The position numbers and the translations under genes were made by a program. Under the pieces are notes generated by a model that saw only the letters and a list, made by a program, of their open reading frames with translations, had not been told where the DNA came from and made no database searches. Of a stretch of 27,872 nt of DNA, positions 22,010-27,872 are shown piece after piece. Position 1 is the first letter of the stretch, and every line of letters begins with the position of its first letter. The stretch covers positions 1-27,872 of the forward strand of contig CAUDVX010000020.1 in assembly GCA_958452935.1 (NCBI GenBank), given 5' to 3'. Source of the stretch: an uncultured Collinsella sp. (GTDB lineage: Bacteria; Actinomycetota; Coriobacteriia; Coriobacteriales; Coriobacteriaceae).

Positions 22010-25000
22010 TCACGCTTCGCCCCAGAATCTATGGGTGTTGCGCAGGAGCTGTGCAGTTTTACCTTCGGCGGCCGCAACGTCCACCTCATCGGCCTGCCAG
22101 GTCCAGTTGCCCGTGGCGACACCCGGCACGTTCATGCGCGCATTGTCGCCTAGCCCCAGGATGTCCTGCAGCGGCATCATCACCAGGGGAGCGTCGCTTG
22201 CCAGCGCATCGCCCATCAGCTTGGCCGCCACCTCAACACCGCTCGGCTCGTCGCCGCCCGCAAAGGAGCGCGTGCACCAACCGGCGAGCGTCGACGTGTC
22301 GTGCGTCGAGGTGTACAGAATCTTGCCAGGCGTGGGATACACGCCGTTTCGGACGTCGTAATCGCTAAACTCCAGCACGTCCATACCGGGGAAGCCGCAG
22401 GTCGAAGCCATGGCGCGAACGCCGGGCGTCAGGTAGCCCAGGTCCTCGGCGATAAAGTTGAGCGGCCCCAGCTCGTCATAGGCAGTCTGGAACAGGTCCT
22501 TGCCCGGACCCGTCAGCCAGCGGCCGTCAGCGCAGGCTTTGCCTGCGGGAATGCTAAAGTAGCTGTGGAATCCCAGGAAGTGGTCCAGGCGCACTCGGTC
22601 GTAGAGCGAGAACGCGCGACGTAGACGGTCCATCCACCAGCGGTAGCCGTTCTCCTTCATGTGGTCCCAGCGGAAGGTGGGGTTGCCCCACACCTGGCCC
22701 TCGGGCGCAAAATTGTCGGGCGGCGCGCCAGAGATCTCAATCGCCTTACCGGTATCGGACAGCCAGAAGTTCTCGGGCTCGCTCCATGCGTCTGCCGAAT
22801 CGTCCGAAACATACATAGGAATGTCGCCGATAACCTCGATGCCCTTCTTGTGTGAATAGTTCATGAGCTCGCACCAGGCTAGGTCAAAGCGGTACTGCAT
22901 GTACGCCTGCAGCTCTGCCTCGTCGTGGAAACGCGTGTCGTCAATCAGATGCTCGTTGTAGCGCGCGACATCGGCCGGCCAATCGTGACGCGATTCGCCT
23001 TCAAAGTACTTTTTGACGGCCATATAGACGCAGTACTTCTCGAGCCAATCTGCGTTGCGATGTTTAAACGCCGTGTACAGCGGGTCTGCATCCTCGCCGC
23101 CACGGGCTTTCCAAGTCTCAAAGTCGGCCGCCAGCTCCTCTTGGCTTTCGGGCAGCAGGTCAGTATTGCCCGCAAAGGCCGAAGGCCCAGCGTAAGGGGA
23201 GCGGAAGAAGTCCGTCGGGTTGACAGGCAGAACCTGCCAGTAGCGCATGCCCATAGCGGCCAGATGGTCGATAAAACGACGCGTGGGCGCACCGATCGTG
23301 CCGGGCTTGCCGTCGTCGGTGGGCACCGAGGTGATATGGCACACGACGCCCGCGCCGTGATCGAGCGGCTCCTGCAGGCGCTGTTCGGCATGGTGATAGA
23401 TGATCGACGAGCCCAGCGGATACAGATCGAGCGTGACCGTACCGTTGTGGATCTCGCACTCGTGACCGCTGATCACGTCACTTGCACATTCGCCGAGCGC
23501 CGGAATCGTCACGCGGTGTGAATTGCGCAGGCTGCGGTTGATGATAACCGTCGCGGACTCACCATTCTTGCCCGTGCGGTTGTAGGCCAGCACCTCGTCG
23601 TTGAGCGCGAAGGCCTTAATCTCGCCGTCGATCATAAAGGGCAGTGCGCGGCGTACGGCGGAGGCGTTCTTGACAATAGCCAGCGTGTCGAAGTCGTGCA
23701 GTTGGTCCTTGGTCGGCAGGGTGCGGCGGTTGCCCGGATCGGTAAGACCCTCCAGGCCGTATTCGTCGCCGTAGTAGATCGAAGGCACGCCGGGGAACGT
23801 CATCTGCATGAGCGTTGCAAGCCAAAAGCGGCTCTTGGCCAGGCCCATCGAGTTCTCGTCCAGGCGCCACTTGCTGCGCTCGCACTCGGGCAGCTGCGAC
23901 TCGTCGGGGCCGCCGCCGAGCACCGAGATAATGCGCGGACGGTCGTGGCTCGACAACAGGTTGAGCGCGCAGGACAGAGCCTCGCGCGGATAATTCTCGC
24001 GCAGGGTTTCGATATCCTCGGCTGCCTGGTAGGCATTCTTGTAGCCCATCAAAAAACCGATGACCATGTCACGGAAGGGATAATCCATAGCAGAGTCCAG
24101 CTCGGAGCCCTGCAGGTAGCGGCGCAGATGGCCGTAGCTAATCTTGTTGGAGGCGTCTTCCCAGACTTCGCCGAGCAACAGTGCATCGGGCTTTTCGGCG
24201 AGCACAGCCTTCTTGATCTCGGCTAGGAAATCGTCGGAAAGCTCGTCAGCGACGTCCAGGCGCCAACCATGGGCACCGGCGCGCAGCCATTTGCGGATCA
24301 CGCCGTCCTTGCCCAGGAGCCTCTCGCGCACCAGCTCGGACTTCTCGTTGATGGCTGGCATGTTGCCCACGCCCCACCAGCAGTCATACGAGCCGTCTTC
24401 GTGGAAGGTAAACGCATCGCGCCACGGCGAATCCTCGCTCTGCCAGGCACCCACACCGGGGTAGTTTCCATAGCGGTTGAAATAGATCGAGTCGTCGCCC
24501 GTGTGGTTGAAGACGCCGTCCAGGATGATGGAGATGCCCAGCTTCTCGGCTGCTTGGCACAGCTCGGTAAAGTCCTGCTCAGTGCCCAGGATCGGATCGA
24601 TCTTGGTGTAGTCGGCCGTGTCGTAGCGGTGGTTGCTCGCGGCTTCAAAGATGGGGTTGAGGTAGATGGCCGTAAAGCCCAGCTCGGCGATGCGGGGCAG
24701 GTCTTCCTGGATGCCCTTGAGCGAGCCGCCGTAAAAGTCCCATGTCTTGATGGAGCCGTCCTCGGCGCGCTCGTACACGGGCGGCTCGTTCCAGTCCTCG
24801 ACCATCCGGCGCTGAATGCCCTTGCGCGGTTTTTCGAGTTGGGCCATTGTGCGCTCGCGCCAATGCTCGTCACGGGCGTAGCGGTCGGGGAAGATCTGGT
24901 ACACCATGCCGCGCTCGTACCAGGTGGGGCGGTTCTCGCGGTGCTTGTAGACAGTAATCTGGAAGGACGGCACCTCGGCGTAGTCGTAGGTCACGCCCTC

Positions 25001-25306
25001 GCCGCCGGTGCGGCCTTGCGGCGCGCCCAGGCGAACCTCGGGCTGGCCCTCGATATTGCATATAAAGCTGTACCACACAAGACACGGTTCAGTGCATTTG
25101 AGCTCGCCGGTAAAAATGCCATCGCCTTCGTGCTCCATCGGAATCAGGATCTCGCCGACTTCATCGATCCAGGTACGCAGGGTGAGTGTTGCCTGGTTGG
25201 GATCGGCATCCTCCAAAATAACCGAGAGTGCAACGGTAGTTCCTGTGGTCACAGCGCCAATCGGAGTGCGAAACTGCGGTAGGCGGCTGTTGTGTATCAA
25301 TCTCAT
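22010..25306 (-). CDS. Bifunctional GH13 debranching/neopullulanase-like enzyme fused to GH77 4-alpha-glucanotransferase (MalQ)
   Basis: A 1098-residue two-enzyme fusion. An N-terminal beta-sandwich (about 1-120) precedes a GH13 domain (about 130-560, from WYERGMVYQIFPDRYA) with nucleophile D351 (HGWRLDVADE), acid E380 (LLGEVWED) and D455 (LLSSHDRPR). It is followed by an amylase C-terminal beta domain (to about 645). The GH77 domain fills about 650-1098 with nucleophile D908 (VRLDHFLGF), acid/base E954 (FIAEDLGY) and D1003 (TSTHDTSTLAGW). All six catalytic residues are intact. Expected activity: hydrolysis of alpha-1,6 and/or alpha-1,4 links in glycogen or maltodextrins, with transfer of the released glucan segments. 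The frame is continuous. No Shine-Dalgarno is visible before the ATG at 25306. It follows glgA on the same strand, and no signal peptide is seen. Confidence 0.9.
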   Translation of the reverse strand: MRLIHNSRLPQFRTPIGAVTTGTTVALSVILEDADPNQATLTLRTWIDEVGEILIPMEHEGDGIFTGELKCTEPCLVWYSFICNIEGQPEVRLGAPQGRTGGEGVTYDYAEVPSFQITVYKHRENRPTWYERGMVYQIFPDRYARDEHWRERTMAQLEKPRKGIQRRMVEDWNEPPVYERAEDGSIKTWDFYGGSLKGIQEDLPRIAELGFTAIYLNPIFEAASNHRYDTADYTKIDPILGTEQDFTELCQAAEKLGISIILDGVFNHTGDDSIYFNRYGNYPGVGAWQSEDSPWRDAFTFHEDGSYDCWWGVGNMPAINEKSELVRERLLGKDGVIRKWLRAGAHGWRLDVADELSDDFLAEIKKAVLAEKPDALLLGEVWEDASNKISYGHLRRYLQGSELDSAMDYPFRDMVIGFLMGYKNAYQAAEDIETLRENYPREALSCALNLLSSHDRPRIISVLGGGPDESQLPECERSKWRLDENSMGLAKSRFWLATLMQMTFPGVPSIYYGDEYGLEGLTDPGNRRTLPTKDQLHDFDTLAIVKNASAVRRALPFMIDGEIKAFALNDEVLAYNRTGKNGESATVIINRSLRNSHRVTIPALGECASDVISGHECEIHNGTVTLDLYPLGSSIIYHHAEQRLQEPLDHGAGVVCHITSVPTDDGKPGTIGAPTRRFIDHLAAMGMRYWQVLPVNPTDFFRSPYAGPSAFAGNTDLLPESQEELAADFETWKARGGEDADPLYTAFKHRNADWLEKYCVYMAVKKYFEGESRHDWPADVARYNEHLIDDTRFHDEAELQAYMQYRFDLAWCELMNYSHKKGIEVIGDIPMYVSDDSADAWSEPENFWLSDTGKAIEISGAPPDNFAPEGQVWGNPTFRWDHMKENGYRWWMDRLRRAFSLYDRVRLDHFLGFHSYFSIPAGKACADGRWLTGPGKDLFQTAYDELGPLNFIAEDLGYLTPGVRAMASTCGFPGMDVLEFSDYDVRNGVYPTPGKILYTSTHDTSTLAGWCTRSFAGGDEPSGVEVAAKLMGDALASDAPLVMMPLQDILGLGDNARMNVPGVATGNWTWQADEVDVAAAEGKTAQLLRNTHRFWGEA

Positions 25307-25361
25307 AGTACGGTCCAGTTCAATAGAATCACGGCCTGCGGGCCATGGGCTTTACGCGCAA

Positions 25362-25402
25362 GATATAAGTATATCTGTTGTACACAGGGTGTATAAACAA
25401 CA
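25362..25402. promoter_or_regulatory. Palindromic sites upstream of the debranching fusion (possible operator/promoter)
   Basis: GATATAAGTATATC (25362-25375) is a 6-bp-arm palindrome that, read on the minus strand, contains TATACT, a possible -10 box. Next to it, 25376-25402 holds TACAC-AGG-GTGTA flanked by TGTTG and CAACA, an imperfect palindrome of operator style. Both lie 56-96 nt before the start codon. The pattern suits a sugar-responsive repressor, but no regulator is identified. Confidence 0.35.
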
Positions 25403-25461
25403 TCCGTTTACCATCGGCGAACGGTTGTCCTAGAAAATCGTTTTACCAACTATCTACAGAG

Positions 25462-25488
25462 AAGGGGCGCCCGGTTGGAGCGCCCCTT
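25462..25488 (-). terminator. Hairpin downstream of glgA
   Basis: A perfect 9-bp stem AAGGGGCGC (25462-25470 with 25480-25488) and 9-nt loop, 38 nt beyond the glgA stop. On the minus strand it is followed only by CTCTG, not a T-tract, so termination may be partial and some readthrough into the fusion gene is possible. Confidence 0.5.
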
Positions 25489-25525
25489 GTTTAGGGTTTT
25501 GATTAGGTTTTAGATCGTCTGTGGG

Positions 25526-27799
25526 CTAGCGGCGCTTGCGGGTGGCCGTTGCTTTGCGGACGGACGTCTTCTTTGACGGGGCCTTTTCCGCTGCCGGAGC
25601 GGCGGGGGAGACCGGGGTCTCCTTGGCGGGCTCGGGCTTAGCCTCTGCCTTCGGGGCGGCCTTGACCTCGGCGGCCTTCGCCGCCGGCTTGGCCTTTACC
25701 TCGGCCTTGTCCTCGGCTTTAGCCTCTGCCTTGGGAGCAGCAGCCTTGGTCGTGGCCTTTTTGGTCGTCGTCGTAGAGCGCTTGCGCGTGGTGGTCTTGG
25801 CGGCCGGCTTTGCCTCGACGGGCGTCTCCTCGACTTTGGCGGCCGGCTTTGCGGCTGCCTTGGTCGTGGCTGCTTTTGTGGTCGTCTTCGCGGCGGCCTT
25901 CGTGGCGGCAGCCTTGGTCGTCGTCGACTTTGCGGCCGCCGCCTTCTTGGCGGTCGCGGTCGTCTTCTTGGCAGTGGTCTTGGCCGGTGCCTTGACGGCG
26001 GGCTTGGCCTCGACGGCGGCTTCAGCCTTTACCTCGGGAGCGGCCTCGGCATCGGCGGCCTTCTTGGCAGCTGCGGTGGTGCGCTTGCGCGTCGTCGTTG
26101 TCTTGGCAGTAGTCGTCTTTGCTGCGGCGGCCTTGGTTGTCGTAGCCTTCTTGGTCGTCGTCTTGCGTGTCGTGGTCTTCTTGGCGGCAGGCTTTGCAGC
26201 CGGCTTCTCCTCAGCCTTGGGCTCCTCAGCAGCAGCGGGCGCCTCAACAACCGGCTTGGCCTTGGGCTCGGGCTCGGCCTCAGTCTTCTCAGCCACAACC
26301 ACAGGCTCGTCGACAACAGCCGCCGGCCTCTCAATCTCCGGGTGCATAAAGAAATACAGGTCCAGATACTTATCGGCCGAGCGCGTCCAGCTAAAGTCCT
26401 GGCTCATGGCCTGCGTGACCAGCTGGTTCCAAGCGTCGCGGTTATCCCAGAACAGGCGCGCCGCGCGGAAGACCGCGTCGCCCATCTCGTCGCCGTTAAA
26501 GTTGCTAAACGAGAAGCCCGTGCCCTCGCCGGTAAACTCGTTGTAAGGCTGCACGGTGTCCTTGAGGCCGCCGGTCTCGCGCACGATGGGCAGGGTGCCG
26601 TAGCGCATGGCGATGATCTGAGACAGGCCACAGGGCTCAAACTTCGAAGGCATCAGGAACATGTCGGCGGCGGCATACATGCGCTGCGACAGCGCCGGAT
26701 CGAACTCGATGCGTGCAGCCATGGTGCCGGGGTACTTGTCCTGGAAGTAACGCAGGCCATCCTCGTAGTCGCGGTCGCCGGTACCCAGCACAGCCACCTG
26801 AACGCCGCCGGCCAGAATGCGGTCGAGCGCGTACATGACCAAGTCCAGCCCCTTTTGGCGCGTCAGGCGCGTGACCATCACCATAAGCGGGCGGTCGTCG
26901 CGAACCTCGAGCCCCAGCTCCTCCTGCAGTTTGGCCTTGCACACGGCCTTGCCGGAGCGATCCTCCACGGTGTAGTTGGCGGCAATGCGCTTGTCGGTCG
27001 CCGGGTCAAAACCCGCCACGTCAATACCGTTGAGGATGCCCTGTAGCGCGTAGGAGCGCTCGCGCAGCACACCGTCCAGGCCCTCGCCAAACTCGGGCGT
27101 CTGGATTTCGTTGGCATAGGTGGGGCTCACCGTGGTAATGGCGTCGGCATAGCGCAGCGCGCCCAGCATGTAATTGACGCTGCAGGCGTCGCAACGCAGC
27201 TGCGAGGCGGCGGCGGGAATATGCGCCACACCCAGGATGTCCTCCATCACGGTGTCGCTAAACTGGCCCTGGAACGCCACGTTGTGGATCGAGAACACGG
27301 TCTTGACGCGGTCGTACAGCGGCAGGCCCTGGTAGAACTCGCGCAGGAACACGGGCGCCAGCGCCGTCTGCCAGTCGTTGCAGTGCAAGATGTCACACTC
27401 AAAGCCCTCGGGCAGGTGCTGCAGGCTCTCGGTGATGGCCTTGGAGAAGAACGCGAAGCGCTCGCCGTCGTCAAAGAAACCGTACGGATAGTCGCGCGCA
27501 AAGTAGCGCTCGTTGTCGATGAACATATAGGTGACGCCGTCGCGCTCGAGCTTCTCGAGTCCGCAGTACTCATTGCGCCAGCCCAGGCTCACGTAAAAGT
27601 CGGAGAAGTGCTCCATCTGCGCCTTGTACTCGTCCTTGATGGTTGCGTACTTGGGCACCATCACGATGACTTCGGCGCCGGCGCGCACAAGCGCCGCAGG
27701 CAGCGAGCCCGCCACGTCGCCCAGGCCACCGGTCTTCACAAACGGCGCGCACTCGGCCGAGGCAAACACGATCTGCATCTTTTTGTTGGAATCAGCCAT
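25526..27799 (-). CDS. glgA: Glycogen synthase (ADP-glucose) with long Lys/Ala/Thr-rich tail
   Basis: A 757-residue GT5 glycosyltransferase that extends glycogen from ADP-glucose. The catalytic part (about 1-486) has the substrate loop KTGGLGDV (22-29), HCNDWQTAL near 139, and the C-lobe segment KFEPCGLSQIIAMRYGT with E388. E. coli GlgA is 477 residues, so the catalytic part is complete. After residue ~493 comes a tail of about 265 residues: first acidic/Pro-rich (EKTEAEPEPKAKPVVEAPA), then runs such as KKTTTRKTTTKKATTTKAAA with basic RKR points, ending ATATRKRR. It resembles histone H1-like tails and is not part of the known enzyme. GGGAG (27805-27809) supports the ATG at 27799 over one at 27811. 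Confidence 0.93.
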   Translation of the reverse strand: MADSNKKMQIVFASAECAPFVKTGGLGDVAGSLPAALVRAGAEVIVMVPKYATIKDEYKAQMEHFSDFYVSLGWRNEYCGLEKLERDGVTYMFIDNERYFARDYPYGFFDDGERFAFFSKAITESLQHLPEGFECDILHCNDWQTALAPVFLREFYQGLPLYDRVKTVFSIHNVAFQGQFSDTVMEDILGVAHIPAAASQLRCDACSVNYMLGALRYADAITTVSPTYANEIQTPEFGEGLDGVLRERSYALQGILNGIDVAGFDPATDKRIAANYTVEDRSGKAVCKAKLQEELGLEVRDDRPLMVMVTRLTRQKGLDLVMYALDRILAGGVQVAVLGTGDRDYEDGLRYFQDKYPGTMAARIEFDPALSQRMYAAADMFLMPSKFEPCGLSQIIAMRYGTLPIVRETGGLKDTVQPYNEFTGEGTGFSFSNFNGDEMGDAVFRAARLFWDNRDAWNQLVTQAMSQDFSWTRSADKYLDLYFFMHPEIERPAAVVDEPVVVAEKTEAEPEPKAKPVVEAPAAAEEPKAEEKPAAKPAAKKTTTRKTTTKKATTTKAAAAKTTTAKTTTTRKRTTAAAKKAADAEAAPEVKAEAAVEAKPAVKAPAKTTAKKTTATAKKAAAAKSTTTKAAATKAAAKTTTKAATTKAAAKPAAKVEETPVEAKPAAKTTTRKRSTTTTKKATTKAAAPKAEAKAEDKAEVKAKPAAKAAEVKAAPKAEAKPEPAKETPVSPAAPAAEKAPSKKTSVRKATATRKRR
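25529..26323 (-). repeat. Low-complexity coding repeat (glgA tail)
   Basis: The DNA encoding the tail is a degenerate array of short units giving KKTTT, KAAA, AKTT and KAEA steps. The codons vary, so the array is old enough to have diverged or is under selection for protein composition. It is prone to slippage and length change between strains. Confidence 0.75.
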
Positions 27800-27804
27800 A
27801 TTGT

Positions 27805-27809
27805 CTCCC
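27805..27809 (-). promoter_or_regulatory. Ribosome site fixing the glgA start
   Basis: GGGAG on the minus strand, 5 nt before the ATG at 27799. The competing ATG at 27811 has no such site and itself overlaps this element. Confidence 0.75.
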
Positions 27810-27822
27810 ATGTTGTTATTCG

Positions 27823-27858
27823 AGAATAGCCGCCTGGCGCTAACCGGGCGGCTATTCT
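27823..27858. repeat. 12-bp perfect hairpin just upstream of glgA
   Basis: AGAATAGCCGCC (27823-27834) pairs perfectly with 27847-27858 around a 12-nt loop, 24 nt before the glgA start. No T-tract follows on the minus strand. It could be the terminator of a gene outside the window or a leader structure acting on glgA translation. Confidence 0.55.
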
Positions 27859-27872
27859 ACATGTTACGAGCG

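Overview
The window is a GC-rich chromosomal segment of ordinary housekeeping genes, with no phage, plasmid or complete insertion-sequence genes. Codon use (mostly C or G at third positions), strong Shine-Dalgarno sites, a three-part efflux system without an outer-membrane partner, and a glycogen locus suggest a gut actinobacterium of the Coriobacteriia, most likely Collinsella. That assignment is an inference from gene style, not from a marker search.

Layout. 15-4288 (+): a PfkB-type sugar-phosphate kinase, the CCA-adding enzyme, two identical tRNA-Glu(CTC) genes and a flippase-like membrane protein. 4407-5018 (+): a TetR-type regulator, convergent with a three-gene efflux operon at 5122-8521 (-): membrane-fusion protein, ATPase, permease. 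8651-13715 (-): an L,D-transpeptidase, an iron-sulfur L-serine dehydratase and S-adenosylmethionine synthetase. 13982-21235 (+): glutamyl-tRNA synthetase, then priA, def, fmt and rsmB, covering replication restart, initiator Met-tRNA formylation, deformylation and rRNA methylation. 21685-27799 (-): a small FmdB-type zinc ribbon, a 1098-residue fusion of a GH13 debranching enzyme with a GH77 4-alpha-glucanotransferase, and a glycogen synthase with a ~265-residue Lys/Ala/Thr-rich tail.

How genes relate. glgA and the GH13-GH77 fusion form an alpha-glucan building and remodelling pair. cca, tRNA-Glu, gltX, def, fmt and rsmB are translation functions. metK supplies the methyl donor used by RsmB.

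The most unusual material is intergenic. Several families of long palindromes sit between genes. (i) A 54-nt core, present twice (12180-12233 and 18606-18659), is 52/54 identical, and its only two differences form one compensatory base pair. Each core lies inside a different long locus-specific stem. (ii) A REP-like palindrome with arms AGTTGCGGTGAAAT occurs three times (5031-5116, 21236-21314, 21584-21650), with inner arms that change sequence but stay complementary. (iii) A GGGGACAG-type palindrome lies before gltX. (iv) An AT-richer block at 21315-21583 has its own inverted repeats and is bracketed by two family (ii) copies. These elements, the glgA tail and the GH13-GH77 fusion are the best leads.
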